Origin: Taeniopygia guttata
Lineage: Eukaryota; Chordata; Aves; Passeriformes; Estrildidae
Reading direction: 5' to 3'
Assembly (NCBI RefSeq): GCF_048771995.1
Contig: NC_133043.1
Span: 9,132,501-9,196,500, forward strand
Length of the DNA: 64,000 nt
The notes under the pieces were generated by a model. That model saw only the letters and a program-made list of their open reading frames with translations. It was not told where the DNA came from and made no database searches. Made by a program: the position numbers and the translations under genes. Positions 29,101 to 41,802 of this stretch are shown here, in pieces. Positions within the stretch are counted from its first letter, which is position 1, and every line of letters starts with the position of its first letter.

Positions 29101-32100
29101 ATGAACTGGGTACTCACGAACAGACAGAATAGGCCGTGTCTCTGCTCGCTCATAGCCATCTTGGAGGAGAACATCACTGTCAGACACTCCAGAGGAAGAA
29201 TCCTCATCTTCATCATCCTCCTGGATGAAAAGACCAGACCACTGTTGAGATATCTGCTACTCACAGTATAGGCTGTGCCACCCCCAGTGTCATGGTCACT
29301 TTCAGACACTCAAAGGAAAGTCCCAAAGGAAAGTAAACAGGAGGGGAGGACATGAAAGAAAAGGCAATACCAAGGAACCCAGAGGATGCTGTGGAGGGCA
29401 GAAGAGGACATCAGCAGAGCAGGGTGAAGTAAATTACAAGCTCTGCTGTCCCAGCCCCAGGTCACACACACACATACAGCAACACTGCCCAATTCATGTA
29501 GCAATAAGTGGCACAAGGAAGCTGGGAACTTCAGGAAGATCTGCAGTGTTGCAGAACTGTGAGAAAAAAAAAATAAATCCAAGCATATCTAGCTAACACA
29601 AGCAGGTCTAGCTCCTAACTACATCCCACTAACACCAAGCCAGGGGTCTAAATCAGTGCAAACAATTATGCCTCACTCTGATCCAGTAAAGCCACAAGTA
29701 AGTTTTACAGCAAGGACATAATTCAGAACTGTCCACAACCTGGGATACTGCCCAAGTAACAGCAAGGACATCCCAGCCTGTCCCAGTTAAATGACCTGAG
29801 ATCAGCAAGGATTTATAGTCCTCAGCACACTCCAAATAGCACCAATATATTGGCTGCCACCTCTCCACATTCACTGAGCAGAGCTTCTGGGCAAGGAGAG
29901 CACGATCAGTAAGAAATGTGAACAGCACAAGAGATTTTTCAAAGCAGGAGCAGAAAATCCTGTCTTTAATGAGCAACCCCACAGGGAACTAACAGCTATA
30001 TTTTATATGGCAAAGTTAAGTACAGTAGAAATTTATTTCCTTAGAGTTAGTAACGAGACAGGGCAAAGATGCAGGGGAATGCCAGGAAAATCCTATGTGA
30101 TAAAACAGGAGGAAAAGAGGAATTAAACCCCACACAAACCTTGCGTTTTTCCATTCTCTTCCATCTCAGCTGGGCATTTGCAGCAGCCATGGCTTCCACC
30201 ACAAAGGTCGTAGTCATATAACTACAGAGAGAAGAATTTGATTGATATTATCAATAATAGTCAAGAGAGATGAAGAATAATTTCAAAACAATCCTTTCTC
30301 CAGCTCCCCACACACTGTTTTGACAGTGTTTCATCTCAGTTTATTGCTCTCTTCTGCTCTCGAGGTTCAGGTGTTCAAGCAGACCACAATATGCAGAAAA
30401 ATATAACACATCTTCAGATATAATAAGACACTTTAGATATTTGGAAGACACATTCCTGGTGTTCCTGTGGGTTGAAGACAGCAAGAAAATTTTGATCTTT
30501 GCTAGAAAGCAAGTTTCCTTCCTCTTTTTAGAACCTAGGACAAACCCAGCTCTACTCTGAAGCTCATGGCAAAGGTACTCTGGTCCCTTATAGAATCTTA
30601 CACATGGCATCAGATGCAAAGCAGCAAGACAAGAAGAAAAAGCACATCACACATGCAGGCCAGTGGAAAAGCTGTCCAGGGAGACAGGGAGAGCCACTGA
30701 TGGAATGAATACCATTATCTCACCTAAAACCAGTCCTGTAATATTAATCAATATTTTTTAAAATCCCCCTCAAATCAATCTTATTTAAGGCTTTAAAGTG
30801 TTTTCTCACTGCTTCAGGAACTGAACTTGCCTATCAGGTTCGAATAAGAGATCAGTTTTGCAAGAATAAAAGGAAGTGCTGAGGCCTGTGTAGCAATTTC
30901 CACGCAGGCTTTTCCTGCACCAAAGGCGCCCAGTGGGCATGAGGAAGTCACAAGAACCAGAAGAAAAGCAACAGAGCTCTTGGAGCTTAATTCAGTGCGG
31001 TTCTGGTACACAGATTTGGAGGTTTGTGCTCTCCTGCTGACCTTGAAGGATTGTCTGCTGGTGCTGAATTCCATATGTTGAATTTATGCTTTTAAACTAA
31101 AGTAGCTAAAAGGAATTGCTCCTAAAAGTCACAGTTACTGGTAACCCCCCAGATATCATTTTACCAAGCCTTTGCAGCACCCAGCTCTGATGTGGGGCAG
31201 TCATAAGCATTTGACCATACAGTCTCCCTGAACAGCAGCACAGAACAGATCCCAAAAGCTCTACCTCCAAGCCAAAGGCATATTCAGGCTGGCAGGACTG
31301 GTTACTGAAAAGGCTGGCACTTCAAAAGTGCATTTGTACAAATGACAGGAGGGAATTTTGTTTTGTTTTATTTTAAAAACAAACAAGAAGCGAGCAGGGA
31401 TTCCCAGCCCACCAGAAGATGGCAATTGTAGCAGTAACTCCTTAGAAATCAGTGCTGTATCCACAGCCTTCAGCTCCACCTGCTGCTCCAGCAGGGAGGC
31501 ACCTAGGCAGGGGCTCACAGTGAACCAGCGTGACAAGCGGGAGACCATCTCCAGAGTCTTGAGCAGCAAACGTCTGGAGGGGCTAAGACAGGCCTGGCTA
31601 TACAGGAATTTGTGCTCCTGACACTCAGCTGTGAGAGCATTGCCAGAAGCCAAGGGAAAGCTCACACATCTGCAAGTCACAAAGCAAAGACTTGACCCTC
31701 TCCAACCTGACTGGTGTTTGGGGAACTGATCTGTGACAGAGGCAAGCATGGAATGGATCCACAGTGAGGACAATGTCAAAAAGGTAACAGGGATAAAGGT
31801 CCCAGAAGACTCTGGACTGGAGGAAAAATCCTTTCCATGTCAGGAAATGGGATGTACCAGAGAGTCAGGAAGTGCATGCCCCCAAATCAGGTCCACAGGC
31901 AACACCATCACAGAAACCAACACTCAAGGAGCAGAGGGACAGAGCACACAGGAAAACAGCAAAAGTCTTTACACTGTGCTCACCCAGCTGAACTGCCCAG
32001 TCCCCTAAAGACACACACACACACACATCCTACCTCATGAACCCCAGGAACATCAGGAGGATGAGGCTGACGAGCCACCCTGCTGTGGCAAAGGCCTTGG

Positions 32101-34016
32101 GCATGGTCAGGGCTCCCGTTCCGACAATGAGGTTGAACATGTACACCAGGCCAACCTGCAATCAGCCACATCATCCAGCATCAGAGTGGGATCAGGAATC
32201 ACCCAAAACACCTCACATATTAAAATGGAGAGGGCAATCCCTGAGCCACCAGGGTGGGAACAAGTCCATGTGAGAAATAATTGGAGGAAGGGACTGAAAT
32301 CCAAACAGAAAAATGTGAGTGTCAGCACATTTCTGGAGAAACAGATATTCCTCTCAATTTTCCTAATTATTTTAAATATTTTTTTCTGTCTTGCTTGTAA
32401 AGTTATAAAGTGCATGAGATTTTTGTTTGTTTTCAAATCACTGCCTTCTACCAGAAGGTCTGCGCTCTGGGTTGGGGTCTCTCCTTTTTTTCTGACCTGA
32501 ACACAAGTAGTTATGGCTATGTACCTTCCAGGACCTTTTATTCTCAGTCAAGCAGGAAATACCCAAACAGAATTCTAATTCAAAGCCTGCTTGCCATTTT
32601 ACCAGTAAGAAGCTGAGCATATTGTGAAGAAGGGATTCTACTTCCTGAAGGGAAAGGATTTTATCTTCTCTGGCAATGAGCTTTTTCGGTGTCCAGAGAC
32701 AAAAGAGAACTCCGAACATGGACAGGACCCCTCCCAGGCCAAGAATTTAGCTCAATTAAAGATCAAAAACTGTCAAAGTTGTTGTGCCTTACTGTTTTTT
32801 GTTTTTTTTTTTTAATATAGGTCAGAGTCTCTCCAGAGGAAAGCCAGTAAAGAGCTGCATATGAGCAGGCTTTTCTGGGTGTGGAGCAATTAGCATCAGG
32901 AGAATGATTCCCCAGTGACCCTGAGAGGACTTCACTGGCATAAATACAGCAAATTCATCTTTAGCTGAACATCCCAGAACGATGATTTTCCTTTGGTCAG
33001 GCAGAAATGAGCATGGTGCCTGTAATGTTCAGCTGAGTTAGACACCTTCAGGGAAAGAGAAGAGCCTCAGCCTTTGAGATTACTCCAGGAAATTCATGCA
33101 GCACCAGCACAACAACCTAAGGTGACACTAATCCTTGAGGGTCCAGACACCCCAGTTATTGTCTTACTTCTCCATTTTCTCAGTTGTGACCTATTTCTGC
33201 AGCCTAATATCCACTTCTCCTACATTTAATCATTAACATAGAGATGAAAATTTTAAAGCATTTAAAATCCAACACACAGATTTCAGGGCTGGTTCTAAAT
33301 TTATTGAGTTCACTTCAAACAAACAAAAAAAAAAACAAAACCAAAAACTGTTTACAAAGTGCTGTTTTTAAAAGCTGACATTTTGTGAAGACTTGTGGCT
33401 ATGAAAACCGGTATTTCCAGTAGTATAGGAAAGCAGTAATTGGCTCTGCAGTTGCACAGGACACCACATTACAGGGAAGAAACCTCTAAATTACTCACTT
33501 CCACTGAAGTGGTATAAAACAAATTACTGCAACAGCTGTAGCTAAGTAAACTTTGAGAAATTTGGGGAAAAATGTTTACATAAAGCAACAAAAGGGAATA
33601 AAGTGGGATAGTTTCAATGTCCCAGTCCACCCTGCCTATGCCAATGACAAGTTGGGTTGATGAAAACATTAACAAAATATAAATTAGTGGGCAAAAGGAT
33701 GAGCTGGTATGGGACTTGAAGCTCTTTTTAGCACTTTTAGATATACTTCAAGCATACATCATCCTTTTACCTTATAAAAAGTCATCTGTGATGTAAAAAA
33801 AACGCATATAACTATAAACACTAAGCATCTTTCAGCACCCTTTGACCTCCACCATCTCCTGAAATGCTGAGGTTATGTCCATGAGGAAGTAGGATTTGCA
33901 AACGCAATGCTGAGGAAAAAGGATTTTGAAAAAAAAAACTCGTGACCAAACCCACAAGCAGTGGAACTTACATAGGGAGAGTAAAGCTCTCCGGTGTCAG
34001 TGATGCCACCTGCCAT
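8036..34016 (-). CDS. TMEM104: TMEM104, 5' half (eight coding exons; gene continues past the left edge)
   Basis: Multi-pass membrane protein of the amino acid/auxin permease (AAAP, SLC38-like) group; its substrate is not established. Coding exons in transcript order are 34016-33972, 32155-32034, 30221-30140, 29220-29118, 28726-28646, 25387-25288, 24522-24414 and 8129-8036, all with GT-AG borders and matching phases. They join to about 245 residues, against 496 in human. Residues 16-56 hold the first helix and the start of the second, with the family-like VGTGALTMPKAF. An acidic, serine-rich cytoplasmic stretch follows (about 84-118), then a helix at about 148-176. Next is a loop with three cysteines plus the split Cys178 and sequons NHS and NDT (about 178-214), then a hydrophobic stretch from 215. 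The start fits the human N-terminus (MAGEITETGELYS). Residues after RWI are encoded left of position 1. Identity is by remembered protein similarity and synteny with NAT9. Confidence 0.95.
8846..9016 (-). mobile_element. CR1 LINE 3'-end fragment
   Basis: Read on the plus strand it begins with gaatcacagaa and gggtttgggttggaaggcacc, continues with a line resembling cctgccatgggg, then accaggttgctcaaagccc and ccaatctggccttgaagac. This is the reverse complement of the 3' end of CR1 elements. It is 5'-truncated, as most CR1 copies are, and diverged, with a local duplication around ctggttcct. It is an old copy, and its outer edge near 9016 is uncertain. Confidence 0.85.
12478..12512. repeat. (AT)-rich simple repeat
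   Basis: Imperfect TATTTATATATA repeats inside TMEM104 intron 8. Confidence 0.75.
23962..24018 (+). mobile_element. CR1 LINE tail remnant
   Basis: About 57 bases read gaatggactcaatgatcctt, gtgagtcccttccaactctg and a terminal ttatattcta. This is the CR1 3' end pattern (tgatccttgtgggtcccttccaactc...attcta). It is very short and old, in plus orientation, opposite to the host gene. Confidence 0.75.
24414..24522 (-). CDS. TMEM104: TMEM104 coding exon 7 (glycosylated loop)
   Basis: Completes Cys178 and encodes about 179-214. Two N-glycosylation sequons (NHS, NDT) and cysteines in GNHSC and DKCWGP suggest an extracytoplasmic, disulfide-bonded loop. It ends RIDAYRLYL. Donor GTGAGC. Confidence 0.95.
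24523..25287 (-). other. TMEM104 intron 7
   Basis: Unique noncoding sequence; nothing recognisable seen. Confidence 0.75.
25288..25387 (-). CDS. TMEM104: TMEM104 coding exon 6 (transmembrane)
   Basis: Encodes Val145 to Thr177 plus two bases of Cys178. It is one long hydrophobic segment, NLFYFCIIIYLYGDLAIYA followed by AAVPVSLMQV. Acceptor tttctccag, donor GTAAGT. Confidence 0.95.
25388..28645 (-). other. TMEM104 intron 6 (3.3 kb)
   Basis: No repeat family or exon recognised. The longest open frame, about 500 nt on the plus strand around 27829-28332, has no recognisable domain and no splice or promoter context, so it is treated as chance. Confidence 0.75.
28646..28726 (-). CDS. TMEM104: TMEM104 coding exon 5
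   Basis: Completes Gln118 and encodes about 119-144, including FEITERVEMGQMASMFFNK, nearly identical to the human segment. Acceptor acttgcag, donor GTAAGC. Confidence 0.95.
29118..29220 (-). CDS. TMEM104: TMEM104 coding exon 4 (acidic loop)
   Basis: Encodes about residues 84-117: an acidic run EDDEDEDSSS, then the conserved SDSDVLLQDGYERAE and RPILSV. This matches the human SDSDVLIRDNYERAEKRPILSV region. Donor GTGAGT, phase 1. Confidence 0.95.
30140..30221 (-). CDS. TMEM104: TMEM104 coding exon 3
   Basis: Completes Ser56 and encodes about 57-83: the end of the second helix (YMTTTFVVEAMAAANAQ) and a basic stretch RWKRMEKRK facing the cytoplasm. The donor is GTTTGT, weaker than consensus at +3. 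Confidence 0.94.
32034..32155 (-). CDS. TMEM104: TMEM104 coding exon 2 (first transmembrane segments)
   Basis: Encodes residues 16-55 and two bases of Ser56. It starts VGLVYMFNLIVGTGALTMPK, the first helix with its glycine break, and ends in a second hydrophobic run SLILLMFLGFM. Acceptor attgcag, donor GTAGGA. Confidence 0.95.
33972..34016 (-). CDS. TMEM104: TMEM104 coding exon 1
   Basis: Encodes residues 1-15 (MAGGITDTGELYSPY). The acceptor sits one base before the ATG (ctccatctccag, then G ATG), so the rest of the 5'UTR comes from an upstream exon. The donor is GTAAGT. Phase 0. Confidence 0.93.
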
Positions 34017-34137
34017 CCTGGAGATGGAGGGGAGCCCCAGAGCAAAGCCAGAAGGGTATTTTTGGGAGGGTGTTTTCAACTTCTGTCGCCTTTAACCTAG
34101 GGAAACATCATAACACTGTGTTATCTTTGCTGGAAAA

Positions 34138-34537
34138 AGGCACCAGGGACCCCTGAGGGCACCAGAGCCCCCTGAGGGCACCATGGACCCCTGAGGGCAC
34201 CAGAGCCCCCTGAGGGCACCATGGACCCCTGAGGGCACCAGGGACCCCTGAGGGCACCAGGGACCCCTGAGGGCACCATGGACCCCTGAGGGCACCAGAG
34301 CCCCCTGAGGGCACCAGAGCCCCCTGAGGGCACCAGGGACCTCTGAGGGCACCAGGGACCCCCGAGGGCACCAGGGACCCCTGAGGGCACCAGAGCCCCC
34401 TGAAGGGCACCAGAGCCCCCTGAAGGCACCAGAGCCCCCTGATGGCACCAGGGACCCCTGAGAGCACCAGAGCCCCCTGAGGGCACCATGGACCCCTGAG
34501 GGCACCAGGGACCCCTGAGGGCACCAGGGACCCTCGG
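34138..34537. repeat. 19-bp minisatellite, 21 copies
   Basis: Units follow gggcaccagggacccctga with three main variants at the centre (aggga, atgga, agagc). I count 21 units; one has an extra base, giving 400 bp in all. It lies in TMEM104 intron 1, just inside the CpG island. The period is not a multiple of three, and the minus strand is open in all three frames across the array. That produces long but spurious WCPQG/LVPSG open frames. Confidence 0.95.
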
Positions 34538-34817
34538 CCTTACCCCCCGGGCCTGTACCACAGACGGAACGCTGCGTGCACCCCCCGCCCCACAGAGCCC
34601 CGACAACCCCGGCAGAGCCCCCCTCACGCCACGGCCTTCCCCCCCAGGCGCGGGTCCCGCCGCTCCGCTGCACACACCCACACCAGGACCCTCTCTCGGG
34701 CTCTCCCCGGCTGTCGAGCCGCTGCCAGCCCTCCTCGCACGCTGTCCGCAGAGCGGGCCGCCCCCGAGGCCGCTCTGAGGGCCGCCCCCGGTCCCCCCGG
34801 TGCCCCCGGGCCTCACC

Positions 34818-34900
34818 AGCGCCCGCGGCTCGCGCCGCCGGCCCCGCCCCCGGCCGCGCGGGGGCACTCACGGCGCACGCGCGGCCTTCCGCGCGCGTGA
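34818..34900 (-). other. TMEM104: TMEM104 5' noncoding exon, approximate, with two candidate donors
   Basis: Because the ATG exon begins one base before the ATG, a 5'UTR exon must lie upstream. In the CpG island the minus strand has two good donors: GCGCC|GTGAGT, ending an exon at 34872, and GCTG|GTGAGG, ending at 34817. Both could be used. The start of the exon is a guess from the CpG island. Confidence 0.5.
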
Positions 34901-35461
34901 CCGGGCGGAGATGCCGGCCCGCGATTGGGTGAGCGTGAGGGGCGGGGCAGAGGCGGGGATGGGGCGTGGCCTACAAGGGGCGTGAACACGAGTGGGCGCG
35001 GCCCAGAGGGGGCGTGGCACGGGGAGCGGGGTGGGGCAGAGAGGGGCGTGTCCAGGGAAGGCGGGGACAGAGTGAAGGCACCGACTGTGATTGGGCCACG
35101 GGAGGGGCGGGGCGTGGGCGTGGCGCGGAGGGGGCGTGGTCACGCGGGCGGAGCGATGACGCCACACTCCGTGGCGGGAGGGCCCCGCGGTGCGCGCGCA
35201 TGCGCAGAAGGGCAGGGCGGGCACGCGTGAGCTCCCGGTGCCGGTCCCGCTCGGTCCCGCTCGGTCCCGGATCCCTCCGCAGCCCCGGGGCTCTCCTCGG
35301 GATGTCGGAACGGGGATTCGGGCGTGTCCATGCGGGCATATTGGTGCGGCCTGGGAGATCCGGGCTGTGAGAGCCGCCTCTCGGCCCCGAAAGCCGCAGG
35401 CCCCGTTGCCCCGCCGGAGGCACGGAGTGCGGCGTTGGGTCTGTCCCGTAGTGCAGCGGCC

Positions 35462-38648
<3,187 letters not shown>

Positions 38649-39020
38649 CAGACACCTCCAGACACCAGCTGGGCTTCCAGGGTGAAGCTGGACCTTGTTG
38701 CAAGGTCTGGGTGTGGAGGACACCAGAGGGTCAACACTTGGAACTGTTCTCATCTGTCTCCTTCAGCTGCTTTGTCACTTTGTCAACTTTGCACTTTGCT
38801 CCACCAGCCAGGATTACTGCCTGAAATTTGGACCTGGGGAACAGCCACTAACTCACAGGTTTAGCTAGGAAATACTCTAACTTTGATTTGCTGTTCCAAC
38901 AGAGCCTAAAATCACCAGCAGTTGATTCCCGGACAAGCAGAAACTTCTCCCAGTGTCTTAAATCAGGATTCATCAGTGAGGAGGTTTCGTGTACTGGCAG
39001 CTCATTCTTTTTTCCTCTTG

Positions 39021-39026
39021 AATAAA
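39021..39026 (+). terminator. NAT9: NAT9 polyadenylation signal
   Basis: First AATAAA downstream of the NAT9 stop, 373 bases on, followed by an A run. It predicts a 3'UTR of about 0.4 kb ending near 39040. Confidence 0.75.
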
Positions 39027-39044
39027 AAAAAAAAATCACAGATC

Positions 39045-40735
39045 TGAGGTGCCTGAGCACTACGTGGGGCTAAGCTGCTTTGGCAGCTCAAAAAATGGTT
39101 TATAAGTTGTAAAGGACAGCAGAGACTCTTTAAACCCAGTTTCCATGATGGAAGATTTCACATTTGCTGAGGGATGTTTTGGAGATTGGCAGTCTGTGGA
39201 ATTTTTAGTGTTGCTGTGCTTTAGTTTTCCAATTTTAGCTAATTTAAATACATTACTCCTGCAACTAATACTAAAGCCAAGTGTGGGAATGGTGCGTCGT
39301 GGCATTTTAAACAAGCACTTAGTTTGTAGTGAAAGCTTTGTGTGGTAATACAGTGAAGAGCAGCTCTACTTCCTGCTGGGATTACCATGACAAGGGCTAC
39401 TAATCCTCCTGCTCCTCATCACCTGCTGCAGGCACAAATGGATTCTGTCCTCCAGCACAAGCTTTGCAGAACCTGCTGGGTGAACTGCTGGCTCTGGTGC
39501 TCCTTCCCTGAAGTGTCTCATCCCTCTGCCAGAGGAGCAAGGCCAAACCGGCAGGAGAGATGTAGCTGGGCTGAGATTTGCTTCCCTAAAACCCGACCAA
39601 TGTGGGAAAAATAATCTCTTTTAACCTCTGCTGCCAGGGGGAAGGGGCAGGGTGGTGTGTTGCAGCTCCTGTGCCCAGCTGGTTGCTCTGGAGCCAGCGA
39701 GGGCCACGCTTGGCATCCCCCGGCTCCACAGGCGGCTGGGAACAGCCTTTCCCTGGCAACCCACAACAGAGCTGGGCATGGCCCCGAGCTCAGCCACCCC
39801 CAAGGCTGGGGGAGAGTCCTGGCAGGGCTCAAACAGGGTTCCCACAGGGAACCAGAGCCCAGCTACTCTGACCAGGCCAAGAGGCAAAAGATGCTGCTGG
39901 GACCCACTGGTGCCCCCACTCCTGCCCTGCCCCACCCCGTGGCATCCCACTGCTGCCCCAGTGGGATGAGGATGGGAAAACGGGATGGGGTCTCACCTTC
40001 CCTCAGAGAACACGGCTTTGGAGGATGAGACAAGTTGGAATGGGCTCCCCCAGCTTCCAGGAGGAAGTGACAGCCTGCACATCCCCCCAGAAATCTGGTG
40101 GCACTTTGTCACCTGCCTGTCACTTGAGGTCGGAAGATCTGTGACCATTTGTATGCTCAGGTGGAAAAGCTTCTTTGCAGATTTGGAGCACAAAGCAAGA
40201 GTGTGCAGAAGGGAAAGTACCAAATATACCAGAGGCCAGGCACAGCCCTGCCTTGACCCACTGAGCCACCCAAGGCTACATCCATTCCTTCAGAGGGACA
40301 AGCACCCTTCTCCTCACTGATTCCCCCTGCCTTCCCTCAACCCAGATGCAACCCAGGCTCATCCCAAAAAACCCCTGTAGGGGCTGGGGGCACATTTGGG
40401 CTGCCTCAGTCAGAGCTACTGCCCTCCAGCCTGGCCAGCAGACCCAGATTAGAGCTTTGCATCACCCCCCTCACCCTCCTCTCCACCACACATATAAACA
40501 CACACTCCCCAGGGGATTAATGCTCATTAATCACCCCGAGGCATTAACCCCCACTGAGCCCAGCTGGTGCCTCCCCAGCCCCCTCAACCTGTCCCCATCA
40601 CGTGCTGAGGGGTACCCAAACCAGGCCCAGTGTCCCCCAGTTACCTGCTTTTCCCCCGAGCCCCAGAGGGGTACAGCAAGGCTCTCTGCACACCCCTCCA
40701 CCCACCCAGGCTCTGGAAGGATTTGGCCTTAAACC
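39045..40735. other. Intergenic spacer between convergent NAT9 and NHERF1
   Basis: About 1.7 kb between two tail-to-tail genes. No exon, RNA gene or repeat family recognised; the GC content rises towards the NHERF1 side. Confidence 0.7.
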
Positions 40736-40756
40736 AGCCTTGTGAAGTCAGAAAGG

Positions 40757-40762
40757 TTTATT
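40757..40762 (-). terminator. NHERF1: NHERF1 polyadenylation signal
   Basis: AATAAA on the minus strand (tttatt on plus), the first found downstream of the stop codon. It gives a 3'UTR of about 0.9 kb (41649 to about 40737). Confidence 0.75.
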
Positions 40763-41649
40763 CCAGTAAACAGAATTTCTCTTGAGCTCAACAGTAAAAC
40801 AACAACACCTGATTGCAGCACATATGGAAACAAAACATCCACAGGAAGAATTTCCACAAAATACAGGTAAAAAAAAAAAGATGTGATTGGAAAAACACTT
40901 ATTTCAGAAAAAAAAAATCCAAAAAATCTGTGAGAAGATTTTAAATTAAACAGTGTTGGATTCAAACCCTGATTGGCTCTGTCTCCAGAAGTGTGCAGGA
41001 GCAAAGGAGACTATTATTGCTTGCTGTGCTGGCTCCAGACACCCTCTCCTCTCCCAAAATTTGCCCCAGGGCGGGGTGCTGGGCACTCCCCAATGCTGGG
41101 CACCCATACCCCTCCTTGCAGCTGAAGAGGCAAAGGGACAGGGTCATTGTGGATGGAGCTTGCCAGGCCAGGGTCAAACAGCCTGGCTGTGGTCAGTGGC
41201 TGGGCAGGTGGGGTTTGGGAGAAGACAATAAAAGCCTCAGGTTTTGCAGTTAAAGGATAATTTGTGGGGATCTCAAATTGGAGATGAGGTTTGGGGTGAG
41301 GAAAAAAACAGGGAACAGTGGGGACCAGGAGTGTTGGGCATCAGGCCACCCCAAATCCTTGATCCCTCCCAAACCTCTGCTTGTGCCTACCAGGGTGTGC
41401 AGGGCTTCAAGGCAGGGCTGGAGGAGCACCCTGGGGATGAGCTTTTGGGAGGGGTCACCCCCAGCACCCCCGGCCCTGAACCCCTCTGCAGGGATGCTCA
41501 CTGGCCACCAAAGCCCAGCACCGGGGTCAGGGTGGTAGGGAGCAGCCCCACATCTCTACCAGGAGCCCATGGCAGGGAGGAGAGGAGTGCAGGAGAGGTT
41601 GGTATGGGGCTGGGGGTGGGTAGAAGACCCCCACCCTACCTCAGGGCCT

Positions 41650-41802
41650 TCACAGGTTGCTGAACAGTTCATTTTTCTTGCTCCAGTCCATCTGGGGTGC
41701 CCTCTTGCTGGTGCGCTTCTGGTGCGCGCGCTCCTTGGCCACGGCCAGCGGGATGTCAAGGTCCAGGAGGGAGCCAGAGGCTGAGTGGCGCTTGTCCCCC
41801 TC
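41650..41802 (-). CDS. NHERF1: NHERF1 exon 6 (ezrin-binding tail and stop)
   Basis: Encodes residues 284-333: [37 protein letters not shown], then TGA at 41652-41650. The tail is the ERM-binding region, almost invariant in vertebrates. Confidence 0.97.
   Translation of the reverse strand, partial: EGDKRHSASGSLLDLDIPLAVAKERAHQKRTSKRAPQMDWSKKNELFSNL

Larger units (their letters stand above)
28727..34871 (-). other. TMEM104 introns 1 to 5, between the exons listed
   Basis: The intervals 28727-29117, 29221-30139, 30222-32033, 32156-33971 and 34018-34871 are intronic. A short (CA)n run is at about 32012-32027 and the 19-bp minisatellite is at 34138-34537. Otherwise nothing recognisable. Confidence 0.75.

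Noticed and set aside
34092-34871. Large minus-strand open frames (up to 259 aa) with WCPQG and LVPSG repeats
   Set aside because: They are translations of the 19-bp noncoding minisatellite, equally open in three frames, within TMEM104 intron 1.
35324-35461. In-frame upstream ATG that would add 46 residues to NAT9
   Set aside because: The human protein begins at the position of the 35462 ATG, which has a good initiation context. The upstream part looks like 5'UTR and may contain an intron boundary.
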